This document shows positions 44,233 through 53,029 of a stretch of 64,000 nucleotides of DNA, piece after piece; position 1 is the stretch's first letter, and each line of letters starts with the position of its first letter. The position numbers and the translations under genes were made by a program. The stretch comes from Chitinophagales bacterium. Lineage in GTDB: Bacteria; Bacteroidota; Bacteroidia; Chitinophagales; Chitinophagaceae. The notes under the pieces are model-generated. The model had not been told where the DNA came from, did not search any database, and worked only from the letters and a program-made list of their open reading frames with translations. Location of the stretch: positions 1 to 64,000 of the forward strand of contig JAATGQ010000063.1 of the NCBI GenBank assembly GCA_015654595.1, written 5' to 3'.

Positions 44233-45463
44233 TATGCAATGCAGATTTTGTAAGACGGAGTTAACGCATGTATTCATCAATCTGGTCAATTCGCCTGCTT
44301 CCAATTCTTTTTTGACGGCCGAACAGCTAAACGAGCCGGAAACGTTTTATCCGCTGAAAGTATATACTTGCAGCCATTGTTTCTTGGTCCAGGTGGATGA
44401 GTATAAAAAGTCCGACGCCATCTTCAACCACGAATATGTCTATTTTTCATCCTACTCGACCAGCTGGCTCGAGCATTCGAAGAAATACACCCAGATGATG
44501 ACCCAACGCTTTGAGCTCAATGCCGGTTCACTGGTAGTGGAAGTTGCTTCGAATGATGGCTATCTACTGCAATACTTTAAAGAACAGGGGGTGCCTGTAT
44601 TAGGCGTGGAACCGACCTCCAACACCGCAGACGTGGCAAGGAAGAAGGGCGTGGACACCGTCGTCGACTTCTTTGGCGTCAGACTGGCAAAGCAGCTGGT
44701 CGCAGAAGGCAGGAAAGCAGATGTGCTGCTTGGCAATAATGTTTTGGCGCACGTTCCCGATATCGTGGATTTTGTTGGCGGGATGAAGATCCTGTTGAAG
44801 GACCAGGGGGTGATCACGATGGAATTCCCGCATCTGATGCAGCTGGTCGATAATAATCAATTCGATACGATTTATCACGAGCATTTTTCTTATCTCTCTT
44901 TTTATACGGTTGAGCAGATCTTTCGCAGCCAGGGATTGGTATTGTTTGATGTCGAAGAGCTACCGACCCACGGCGGTTCCCTTCGTATCTACGGCCGTCA
45001 TGCGGAAGACAGGTCAAAGCCTGTTGGCCCTCGCGTAAAGGCCCTGCTGGAAAAAGAAGAGGCCAAAGGCATGACTTCGCTGGGCTATTATGATAACTTC
45101 CAGGCAAAAGCGCTGGAAGTAAAATATGCGCTTACAGAATTTTTGATCCAACAGAAAAAAGCCGGCAAGAAAGTCGCCGCTTATGGCGCTGCGGCCAAGG
45201 GCAATACGCTGCTCAATTATTGTGGTATAAAGAACGATCTGCTGGAATTTGTCGTCGACGCAAATCCCAATAAGCAGGGGAAATATTTACCTGCCAGCCA
45301 TGTTCCGGTAGTGGCAGAGTCTGTATTGAAGGAACAGAAACCCGACTATGTACTGATCCTGCCCTGGAACCTCCGGCAAGAGATTGGACAACAGCTCTCC
45401 TATATTCGTGAATGGGAAGGCCAACTGGTCATCCCGATCCCTCAACTGGAAATTCTTACCTGA
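44222..45463 (+). CDS. sugar C-methyltransferase, TylC3/NovU-like
   Basis: A SAM-dependent methyltransferase of about 413 residues with the three-part layout of sugar C-methyltransferases. The N-terminal four-Cys zinc site (CRFC..., CSHC) is followed by the SAM domain (GSLVVEVASNDGYLLQYF, VLGVEPTSNTADVARKKG, VLLGNNVLAHVPDIVDFV) and a C-terminal domain with VAAYGAAAKGNTLLNYCGI. TylC3-type enzymes methylate C3 of NDP-4-keto-6-deoxysugars. This predicts a branched sugar made from the RfbG product. Start 44222 overlaps the epimerase by 11 bp; 44234 is possible. The stop shares one base with the next start (TGATG). Confidence 0.9.
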   Translation: MDYNMQCRFCKTELTHVFINLVNSPASNSFLTAEQLNEPETFYPLKVYTCSHCFLVQVDEYKKSDAIFNHEYVYFSSYSTSWLEHSKKYTQMMTQRFELNAGSLVVEVASNDGYLLQYFKEQGVPVLGVEPTSNTADVARKKGVDTVVDFFGVRLAKQLVAEGRKADVLLGNNVLAHVPDIVDFVGGMKILLKDQGVITMEFPHLMQLVDNNQFDTIYHEHFSYLSFYTVEQIFRSQGLVLFDVEELPTHGGSLRIYGRHAEDRSKPVGPRVKALLEKEEAKGMTSLGYYDNFQAKALEVKYALTEFLIQQKKAGKKVAAYGAAAKGNTLLNYCGIKNDLLEFVVDANPNKQGKYLPASHVPVVAESVLKEQKPDYVLILPWNLRQEIGQQLSYIREWEGQLVIPIPQLEILT

Positions 45464-46314
45464 TGAGTAGTATCTTGGTCACTGGCTCAACGGGTTTTAT
45501 CGGCCGATATGTGATTGAGGCTCTGTTGGCCGCCGGGCATACGGTGATTGCCAGCTCGGGTAACGAGACGCATGCCCGTCTGCAGTCCTGGTTCGACAAG
45601 GTGCGCTATATCCCTCTGGATCTTTCGACGGTCCGCGCAGATACGGACTATTACGTTTTCTTTGGAAAACCGGACAAGGCGATCCATCTGGCATGGGAAG
45701 GACTACCGAATTACAAAAGCGATTTTCATCTGACCGACAATCTTCCCCGTCACCAGTTGTTTTTGCATAGCCTGGTCCGGGGCGGACTTTCGGATCTGAC
45801 GGTCTCTGGCACTTGTCTGGAGTATGGGATGCAGGAAGGTTGTCTATCTGAAGACCAGCCGGTACGGCCGGATAACGCCTACGCGATCGCAAAAGACCGG
45901 CTTCGTCAGTACGTGGAAACATTGAGTACACAGTTTCGGCTGGATTGGAAATGGGTCAGATTGTTTTATATGTATGGGGAGGGGCAAAACCCGAAATCCT
46001 TATTTTCGCAGCTGGATAAAGCGCTGGATGCGGGTGAGCCGGCCTTCAATATGAGCGGCGGTCAGCAGGTGCGTGATTTTCTGCCGGTGAAAGAAGTAGC
46101 GCGACTGCTGGTAAAAATAGCCAGTCAGCAGCAAGTAACCGGAATCATCAATTGCTGTAGCGGAAGAGCAATTACTCTACAACAAATGGTGGAAGAATAT
46201 CTATTGTCAAAACAGCGCGTCATTACCTTGAATTTGGGGGTCTATCCCTATCCGGATTATGAACCGTTCCGTTTTTGGGGAGATCCTTCGAAATTAAAAA
46301 TCATTGATCGATGA
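45463..46314 (+). CDS. NAD-dependent epimerase/reductase for the 4-keto sugar
   Basis: A 283-residue extended short-chain dehydrogenase: LVTGSTGFIGRYVIEALLAA at 5-24, LTVSGTCLEYGMQEGCLSED, and the catalytic DNAYAIAKDRLRQYVE (Tyr-x-x-x-Lys), with a SGGQQVRDFLPVKEVARLL segment in the C-terminal part. In sugar pathways such an enzyme performs the last 4-keto reduction. It follows rfbF, rfbG, epimerase and C-methyltransferase, which completes a route to a CDP-3-C-methyl-6-deoxyhexose. The start is chosen by the TGATG junction; the frame to 45412 runs back into the methyltransferase. Confidence 0.9.
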   Translation: MSSILVTGSTGFIGRYVIEALLAAGHTVIASSGNETHARLQSWFDKVRYIPLDLSTVRADTDYYVFFGKPDKAIHLAWEGLPNYKSDFHLTDNLPRHQLFLHSLVRGGLSDLTVSGTCLEYGMQEGCLSEDQPVRPDNAYAIAKDRLRQYVETLSTQFRLDWKWVRLFYMYGEGQNPKSLFSQLDKALDAGEPAFNMSGGQQVRDFLPVKEVARLLVKIASQQQVTGIINCCSGRAITLQQMVEEYLLSKQRVITLNLGVYPYPDYEPFRFWGDPSKLKIIDR

Positions 46315-47357
46315 GTACGCCGTGGGCTAGTTTTTGTATGACGACTTACAAGAGGCCGGGTTTTCTGAAAAAGGCCTTGTCCTACATTCAGGCGCAGACC
46401 TTTATGGACTTTGAGGTCGTCATTTCCGATAATGATCCTGAGCGAAGCGCGGAAGCCGTCGTTCAGGGCATGAAGGACGATCGATTTCTTTACTTTCCCA
46501 ATGAGACCAATCTGGGGATGGTACGCAGTTTTAACAAAAGTATCGAGCGCAGCAAAGGGAACTATATTGTGATGGTTACGGATGACGATCCTGTCTATCC
46601 GCATATGCTCCAGACACTTTATGATTTGTCTGTTCAGTATCCGGGCTATGGCCTCTATAATGGCGGACACGATACATTTTTTCATGGCATGCTGCAGGCA
46701 CAAATATCAAAAGCCCGCATTGGGACGAATTCAAGTCTGGCGAATTTTGAACTGGATGCTGTGCATGCCTTTTCCGCTGAACAGTTTCCAACCGCTTTTC
46801 TCGACGGAACGATCTTCCCCGGCGGCTTTCTTTGGTCTGTTGGCGCGGTAAGAAGAGATATCGCATTGTCTATAGGAGGTTTCCCCGATTATGATACGCC
46901 GCATCTGGCGGATTGTGCATTTTCACTCCTGAGCGGCGCCGCTGGCGGATGTGTATTTGTTAATACAGAGTTGGGTTATAGGGCTATTCATAACGAAAAC
47001 TACAGTTATTCTGAAGCTAATTATGAAAAGATATATACAGCTCCGGATGGCTTTTATAACTGGGTAAAGTCCCGGATGCCGCCGGCTTTGCTGACGTCGG
47101 CTTTTGAAGAGCAGCTTAGACATTATATCGGAAGGGATATGTCTTTTTATGTTATTTCTATCAAGAGGATGTTGGCGATACAGCGGATAGACAGCCCTGT
47201 ATTCGAATCTTTCCGCAAGCGTTTTTTTGAATTGCCGCTGCTGAAAAAGTGGAAGACCAAATACAATCTTAATATTCATTTTCCCCGCACTTTTGAACTA
47301 TACCTGGCTTTCCGCAACTTGTTCTCGTCTCCATTCAAAAACATTCCCGGTAAATGA
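46311..47357 (+). CDS. family 2 glycosyltransferase
   Basis: A 348-residue inverting GT-A enzyme: ASFCMTTYKRPGFLKKALSY, FEVVISDNDPERSAEAVV, LGMVRSFNKSIERSKGNYIV and the metal-binding MVTDDDPVYP. It would transfer a sugar from an NDP-donor onto a growing lipid-linked glycan at the inner face of the membrane. The C-terminal 100 residues are less typical. Starts at ATGA overlap with the reductase gene and ends in the same overlap with the next transferase. Donor and linkage cannot be assigned. Confidence 0.9.
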   Translation: MSTPWASFCMTTYKRPGFLKKALSYIQAQTFMDFEVVISDNDPERSAEAVVQGMKDDRFLYFPNETNLGMVRSFNKSIERSKGNYIVMVTDDDPVYPHMLQTLYDLSVQYPGYGLYNGGHDTFFHGMLQAQISKARIGTNSSLANFELDAVHAFSAEQFPTAFLDGTIFPGGFLWSVGAVRRDIALSIGGFPDYDTPHLADCAFSLLSGAAGGCVFVNTELGYRAIHNENYSYSEANYEKIYTAPDGFYNWVKSRMPPALLTSAFEEQLRHYIGRDMSFYVISIKRMLAIQRIDSPVFESFRKRFFELPLLKKWKTKYNLNIHFPRTFELYLAFRNLFSSPFKNIPGK

Positions 47358-48262
47358 AAAAGCCGCTCGTCTCGATCATAACCGTAGTCTTCAACGGGGA
47401 GCGTACGCTGGAAGCAACGATCCGGAGCGTGGAGTCGCAAACCCTTGCCGACCGGGAATATATCGTTGTCGACGGCGGTTCAAAGGACGCTACGGTGTCC
47501 ATTCTGAAAAGACACACGGACACGGTTACCCGCTGGATTAGCGAACCTGATAAAGGGATCTATGACGCGATGAACAAAGGGATCCGGATGGCGGAAGGAG
47601 AGTGGCTTTATTTTCTGGGCAGCGACGATTGTTTTGAAAATGCCGCTGTGCTGGCGGATATATTTTCCGGTTCCGTTCCGGATGTAGATCTTTTGTATGG
47701 GGATGTGATCAGTCCCAGCTATCGCGGACGCTATGACGGCGAATTCACAAGGGATAAACTTCTTGGTAGGAATATCTCTCACCAGGCGGCTTTTTACCGG
47801 AAACGCATATTTGATCGGTTGGGAGAATACGACCTTCGTTTCCGGACGCATGCCGATTGGGATTTTAATCTGCGCTGCTTTGGCGATCCTGCGTTCCGCG
47901 CACATTATACCGGTGTATTGGTCGCATCATTTGGCGCCGATGGCGCCAGTGCGGGACATGATCTCACCTTTTTGCGCGAGCGGTTGATCCCGTTGAAGCT
48001 GGACAGGCTGGAGCAGACGGGGACAGGCGTATTGCGGAGGATCCGTTTCTACGACGAGTGGTGGCGATTCCTGCGCAATGCCGGTTTGAGGGACAGAGCG
48101 CTTTTGGCGCAGTCGATGCCTGGCCGTGTGCTGCCGCGCGCGTTGAGACGTATGCTGGGCTGGCAGCGGGCTGTACCGGAATCACTTTTGAAGAACAGTT
48201 TTTTTTCCAAGGGCTGGATGTTTGGCAGCTATCTTACAAATCTTATAACCGGATCACTATAA
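47354..48262 (+). CDS. family 2 glycosyltransferase
   Basis: A 302-residue GT2 enzyme with the compact WcaA-like layout: VSIITVVFNGERTLEATIRS, EYIVVDGGSKDATVSILKRH, RWISEPDKGIYDAMNKGIRM, and the metal site WLYFLGSDDCFENAAV. It belongs with the other two transferases of this operon in building an extracellular glycan. It overlaps its neighbours by four bases upstream (ATGA) and by one base downstream (TAATG). Confidence 0.92.
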   Translation: MKKPLVSIITVVFNGERTLEATIRSVESQTLADREYIVVDGGSKDATVSILKRHTDTVTRWISEPDKGIYDAMNKGIRMAEGEWLYFLGSDDCFENAAVLADIFSGSVPDVDLLYGDVISPSYRGRYDGEFTRDKLLGRNISHQAAFYRKRIFDRLGEYDLRFRTHADWDFNLRCFGDPAFRAHYTGVLVASFGADGASAGHDLTFLRERLIPLKLDRLEQTGTGVLRRIRFYDEWWRFLRNAGLRDRALLAQSMPGRVLPRALRRMLGWQRAVPESLLKNSFFSKGWMFGSYLTNLITGSL

Positions 48263-49263
48263 TGCCATTGTCGATCATCATTGTCAATTACAAATCGGCA
48301 GGGCTGCTTCTCGATTGTCTGGAGCGGCTCTGGCAGCATCCCGCTGCCCGGACCTTTGAGGTCATCGTCTGTGACAATGCGTCCGGCGACGATAGCGAGG
48401 AAAGGGTGATGAAGCGATTTCCCGGGACCGTCTGGATACAGATCGGGGAGAACGCCGGTTTTGCCCGTGCCAATAATGCCGGTATCCGTCAGGCAAAAGG
48501 GGAGGTTGTGCTGCTGCTCAATGCCGATACGCTTCCCGATGCCCAGGTGGTCGATGAATGTTACCAACGATTGCGGCAGAGCGATTTTATCGCCGCCGGT
48601 GTACAGCTGCTGAACGCCGATGGCAGCCCGCAGATATCGGGCATGTATGTTATGAAGGGGGGGCTGAACTACCTGCTTCCTTTGCCTATCCTTGGGAAGG
48701 TCCTGAAGAAGCTGGGAGAGTCGGCCAGGGTAAAGAAGCCCCATGTCGCGGACTCGGAGACCCTGGTTGAAGTGGATTGGATCAACGGCGCTTTCCTGAT
48801 GGTCAAACAAAGCGCGATCGAAAAGGCCGGTCTGTTGGATCCGGATTTCTTTCTTTATGCAGAAGAGGCAGAATGGTGCTCGCGTCTTAAAAAGACCGGC
48901 CGGCTTTGTATATATGGCGATCTGAAAGTGATCCATCTGCAGGGAGAAACAGCTAACCAGGAATTTGGTTCCGAAGGGAAGGGCTATCATAGCCTGTTCG
49001 ACCGGAAAGGACTTCAGATCATGCTGTCTAACTTTGTACGTATCAGAAAGCAGTTTGGAGCGGTTTGGTTCCTGGTACAGCTGCTCTTTTATTTGTCAGA
49101 AATACCTTTATTTCTGGTGAGTATATGCCTTAATACTTTGTTAAAAAAGAAGCCGCGTTACCGAATGACCCAATTCTGCGGGTACTGCAAAAATATCTTT
49201 TACATTTTACGGCTAAGCCCGGTTATCCTTCGAAATAAGCCTTATTTTTATAAGGTGTTATGA
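48262..49263 (+). CDS. family 2 glycosyltransferase, rhamnosyltransferase-like
   Basis: From the ATG at 48262 the protein has 333 residues and the WbbL/rhamnosyltransferase-type blocks: SIIIVNYKSAGLLLDCLERL, EVIVCDNASGDDSEERVM, ENAGFARANNAGIRQAKGEV, LLLNADTLPDA (Asp-x-Asp-like), VEVDWINGAFLMVKQSAIEK and DPDFFLYAEEAEWCSRLK. A hydrophobic stretch near the C-terminus (AVWFLVQLLFYLSEIPLFLV) may attach it to the membrane. The longer frame to 48058 overlaps the previous transferase and is rejected. Ends in ATGA overlap with the sensor kinase. Confidence 0.93.
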   Translation: MPLSIIIVNYKSAGLLLDCLERLWQHPAARTFEVIVCDNASGDDSEERVMKRFPGTVWIQIGENAGFARANNAGIRQAKGEVVLLLNADTLPDAQVVDECYQRLRQSDFIAAGVQLLNADGSPQISGMYVMKGGLNYLLPLPILGKVLKKLGESARVKKPHVADSETLVEVDWINGAFLMVKQSAIEKAGLLDPDFFLYAEEAEWCSRLKKTGRLCIYGDLKVIHLQGETANQEFGSEGKGYHSLFDRKGLQIMLSNFVRIRKQFGAVWFLVQLLFYLSEIPLFLVSICLNTLLKKKPRYRMTQFCGYCKNIFYILRLSPVILRNKPYFYKVL

Positions 49264-52220
49264 GGACACTGCTGCTGACCACTGTATTTATACTGTTATC
49301 CTTATGCGTATTTGCCCAGGAGTATAGCTATACGCATTATGATCTATCCGATGGACTCGCCGGATCTACCGTTTATTGCACTGCACAGGATAGGGATGGC
49401 TTTATGTGGTTTGGCACGGAAACCGGAGTCAGCAGGTTTGACGGAACGCATTTCCACAATTATAGTACCAGTGACGGATTACCGGATGTGGAGATCATCC
49501 AGATGTTCGGTGATTCCAAAAACCGTCTGTGGATGGCGCCTTTCCGCAAGTCCATTTGTTATTACTACAAGGGGAAGATCCACAACCCGGATAATGATTC
49601 GGTTCTCCGCAAGATGCACTTCAGGAACTATGTCGAAAATTTTGCCGAGGATTCGAAGGGGAATATCCTGATCCAGGAAGGACGGAGTTTATTGGTGCTG
49701 GATACGACAGGACATGTCACGGAGATCGATACGGCGGAAGGAAAACCTTTTGATCGCTGTCATGCCTGCACCAAAAGTATTGACGGTAATTTCCTCGTCC
49801 AGATCGATCTTAAAGTGTATGAACTGATCAGGGGAAAACTTTATCTGAAGGCTAAACTGCATGGAGACAGCAAGGCCAGGTCCTTTATTGATCTCAATTA
49901 CATTGCCGTCAGCCGGCGGGCGGTGGTTTATCGCTCCGGGATGGGGAAGGCCTGTATCCTGGACCTGAAGACGGGCAAGGAAAGCCCGATCGTCTTTAAT
50001 GGATATCGTTATCAGCACGTAAATTATGGGATTGTATCCGATTCGATCGTCTGCGCAAACGAATCGATTGGTTCCTGTCAATACACCACACATGGCAAAC
50101 TGGTCCGTCATTTTCTGCCGGGTGTGGAGATCACGCGGACCTTTATGGACGACGAGGGCAATAATTGGTTTACAACCATGGGACAGGGGATCTATCGGCT
50201 CAACTCCGATGAATTTCGCACTATCCGTATCGATCAGCCAAAGTATCCCGGCTGTGCGGCGCTCAGCATTGTACGCAGCGGTAATGGACTGTTGGTGGGG
50301 ACCAACCGCAACGGGTTGTTCCGGTATGAACTGCCTTCCCTGACCAGGTGTAGTATGAAAGTAGTCAGCCAGGAGGAGGTTCGCCGTATATTTTTCGTCG
50401 CTCCTGTCCCCGGCGGTAACGTTTTATATGGAACGGGATCGAATGTCGAACTGCACGACGCAGCCGGCGTCCTCCTGAACTCTATCTTCCAAAACGTAAA
50501 GAAGGCGGTGATGAAGAACGATCATGAGATGATCTTCGCCAGCAGCAATGGCTGCTTCCTGCTGAATATACCACAGTGGCGTATAACCGATACCTTATGG
50601 CATGAAAGAACGACCACCGTTTATTATAAGGACGGCATTACGTATATCGGTACGCTCAACGGGTTATACGCGCTGGGGAAGGACGGGGATACTACCTTTC
50701 TTGGGAAGACTATCCCTTTTTTACGGAAACGGATAGCGGCTATCGTACAGACACAGGATGGATTGCTGTGGATAGCTTCTTACGATGATGCCGGTATCAT
50801 CGCTATCCGGAATGGGCGGGTCGTCGCTTCGCTTACAAAAAAAGACGGGCTGGCCAGCGATATATGCCGGGTACTTGCGCAGCAGGGCGATTGTCTATGG
50901 GTAGGGACTGACAGAGGGCTCAATCGTGTCGATCTGAAACGACCGGGATATCCGATCACACAGTATACGGCAAATGATGGGCTTGGGTCCAATGCGATCA
51001 ATACGATATATGTTGATAATCCTATGGTTTACGTTGGTACGCCGGCGGGGCTTAGCTACTTTGATGAAACGAAGGTCAATACGAGCTCGGGCTGCCGGTT
51101 TTACTGGCTGGATATATCCAGTTCGGGGAAAAGCAGGATGGCGGACACCAATCTCCTTTTCCTGCCTTACCGTAACAACGATATTCATTTCGAATATGTC
51201 GGGATATCTTACCGGTCGGTCGGCAACATCCTCTATAAGTACCGGCTGCTGGGGCTGGATACGGCCTGGAAGACAACCCACGAAACCTTTCTGGACTATC
51301 CTGCGCTTCCTTCCGGCAGCTATGAGCTGCAGGTAATAGCCGTCAATAAGTTCGGGACTGAAAGTGTGCCTCGGTCTTTGCATTTCGAGGTGGCGACGCC
51401 ATTCTGGCGGACAGGATGGTTCTATGCGGCGCTGGTTGCTGCTTTTCTTTTGTCCGTCTGGTTTACGACTGCAATTTGGATGCGAACCATCCGGCGGCGG
51501 CAGCGCGAAGAAAGACAGCTAAGCCGGCGGGTTGCTGAAATGGAACATATGGCGCTGCGTGCCCAGATGAATCCACATTTTATTTTTAACTGTCTTAACT
51601 CCATCCAGCAATATATCTTCGACCAGGACGTGCTGGCCGCCAATAAATACATCACCGGCTTTTCCCGGCTCATCCGGGAGACGCTGCAAAATTCCAGCCG
51701 TTCATACATTACGATTGGAGATGAAGTTCGATATTTGTCCTCTTATCTTGCACTGGAGAAACTTCGGTTCAAACAGAAGATGGACTATAGTATCGGGTTT
51801 GATCCCGATATCCGGCTCAACCGGCCGGTGATACCGCCGATGATCATCCAACCCTATGTTGAAAACAGTATGCGTCATGGCCTCCGGCATAAGCCGGATG
51901 GAAAAGGGGTTATCCGGATTGTTTTTGCGCAGGAAGGGGAGACATTGACGGTTACGGTTGAGGACAATGGTATCGGACGCGAAAAGGCCGCCAGTTATAA
52001 GACGCGGGAACATATCGAATATCAATCGAGGGGCATGCAGTTGACAGCGGAACGCATCGGGTTGATCAACGAATTAAAAGGAAGGGGAGGGATTGAAGTA
52101 GAGGTGATCGACCTGAAGGATCCCAACGGCGTAGCAGAAGGTACGCGTGTCATTATCCGGTTTATACTAAACAGCTTACCGACACAAAACGAAATGTATG
52201 ATCAGGACCGTATTAATTGA
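49260..52220 (+). CDS. LytS-type sensor histidine kinase with two-component-regulator propeller
   Basis: A 986-residue membrane sensor. Signal peptide (1-20, ending VFAQ), then a periplasmic beta-propeller of reg_prop repeats (about 25-640; YTHYDLSDGLAGSTV, GFMWFGTETGVSRFDG, ending AGLSYFDETK), a Y_Y_Y domain (about 650-720; YRLLGLDTAWKTTHETFLDY), one transmembrane helix (WFYAALVAAFLLSVWFTTAI), and a cytoplasmic His_kinase domain with MNPHFIFNCLNSIQQYIF and the ATPase part PPMIIQPYVENSMRHGL, VEDNGIGREKA. Its ATG overlaps the last glycosyltransferase as ATGA and its end overlaps the regulator by 23 bases. It likely senses a glycan or envelope signal at the surface. Confidence 0.95.
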   Translation: MRTLLLTTVFILLSLCVFAQEYSYTHYDLSDGLAGSTVYCTAQDRDGFMWFGTETGVSRFDGTHFHNYSTSDGLPDVEIIQMFGDSKNRLWMAPFRKSICYYYKGKIHNPDNDSVLRKMHFRNYVENFAEDSKGNILIQEGRSLLVLDTTGHVTEIDTAEGKPFDRCHACTKSIDGNFLVQIDLKVYELIRGKLYLKAKLHGDSKARSFIDLNYIAVSRRAVVYRSGMGKACILDLKTGKESPIVFNGYRYQHVNYGIVSDSIVCANESIGSCQYTTHGKLVRHFLPGVEITRTFMDDEGNNWFTTMGQGIYRLNSDEFRTIRIDQPKYPGCAALSIVRSGNGLLVGTNRNGLFRYELPSLTRCSMKVVSQEEVRRIFFVAPVPGGNVLYGTGSNVELHDAAGVLLNSIFQNVKKAVMKNDHEMIFASSNGCFLLNIPQWRITDTLWHERTTTVYYKDGITYIGTLNGLYALGKDGDTTFLGKTIPFLRKRIAAIVQTQDGLLWIASYDDAGIIAIRNGRVVASLTKKDGLASDICRVLAQQGDCLWVGTDRGLNRVDLKRPGYPITQYTANDGLGSNAINTIYVDNPMVYVGTPAGLSYFDETKVNTSSGCRFYWLDISSSGKSRMADTNLLFLPYRNNDIHFEYVGISYRSVGNILYKYRLLGLDTAWKTTHETFLDYPALPSGSYELQVIAVNKFGTESVPRSLHFEVATPFWRTGWFYAALVAAFLLSVWFTTAIWMRTIRRRQREERQLSRRVAEMEHMALRAQMNPHFIFNCLNSIQQYIFDQDVLAANKYITGFSRLIRETLQNSSRSYITIGDEVRYLSSYLALEKLRFKQKMDYSIGFDPDIRLNRPVIPPMIIQPYVENSMRHGLRHKPDGKGVIRIVFAQEGETLTVTVEDNGIGREKAASYKTREHIEYQSRGMQLTAERIGLINELKGRGGIEVEVIDLKDPNGVAEGTRVIIRFILNSLPTQNEMYDQDRIN

Positions 52221-52944
52221 CGATGAGATCGACAGCATCCGGGTATTACAGAAGTTATTGGAAACCGTATGTCCGGAGGTAGAGATCGTAGGCCTGGCCG
52301 ATGGCGTTGAGAATGGTTTCAAGGTCATCCGGGAAACAGATCCCGACCTTGTGCTGCTGGATATCGAAATGGCGCAGGGAAATGCGTTCGATCTGCTCAA
52401 CCGGCTGCAGCCGGTGGAATTCAAGGTGATCTTTGTTACAGCCTTCGACAACTATGCTATTCGGGCATTCAAATACAGCGCGATGGACTATCTGTTGAAA
52501 CCCGTCGACGCAGAAGAGTTGAGAGACGCTATTGCCAGAATGCCTGCCCGGCAAAAAGGCGGCGACCTGGTTGGACAAATGCGGATGCTGATGGAAAATA
52601 TGGGCATGATCAATCTTGCCCAGCAAAAGATCGCGATCCCCACTATTACCGGCTTGATGTTCGTCCCGATGAACGATGTGATCCGGCTAAAGGGCAACGG
52701 CAGCTATACCACGCTCTGTCTTGCATCCGGCGAAGAGATCGTTGCCACCCGCAGCATAAAGGACTATGAGGATATGCTTCCGGAAACCATTTTTTACCGT
52801 ATACACAATTCTCAGATCATCAACCTCAACAGGATACAGACCTATAATAAGGGCAGAGGGGGATCTGTTACGATGGAAGACGGCAGTGTCGTCGAAGTGG
52901 CGACAAGAAGAAGGGAGGATTTTCTGCGTCGGCTGATGAAGTAA
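52198..52944 (+). CDS. LytTR-family response regulator
   Basis: A 248-residue regulator: receiver domain 1-120 (MIRTVLIDDEIDSIRVLQ, phosphoacceptor in DLVLLDIEMAQGNAFDLL, AFDNYAIRAFKYSAMDYLLK) and a LytTR DNA-binding domain at about 145-248 (IRLKGNGSYTTL, YRIHNSQIINLNRIQTY). It pairs with the LytS-type kinase whose gene it overlaps. Being the last gene of the glycan operon, it may control that operon itself. No LytTR-type direct repeats were identified upstream of rfbF by eye. Confidence 0.95.
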   Translation: MIRTVLIDDEIDSIRVLQKLLETVCPEVEIVGLADGVENGFKVIRETDPDLVLLDIEMAQGNAFDLLNRLQPVEFKVIFVTAFDNYAIRAFKYSAMDYLLKPVDAEELRDAIARMPARQKGGDLVGQMRMLMENMGMINLAQQKIAIPTITGLMFVPMNDVIRLKGNGSYTTLCLASGEEIVATRSIKDYEDMLPETIFYRIHNSQIINLNRIQTYNKGRGGSVTMEDGSVVEVATRRREDFLRRLMK

Positions 52945-53029
52945 AGCCAGGGCAAAATTTAGCTGCGGTTTTAGCTATCCGGTGTAATCTAGTCAAAAGG
53001 ATTTACCTTCGGCGCCAAAAATACCAGCC

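Noticed and set aside
52945-53003. Terminator after the LytTR regulator (TAGCT...AGCTA)
   Set aside because: Only five pairs and no T-run; too weak to call.
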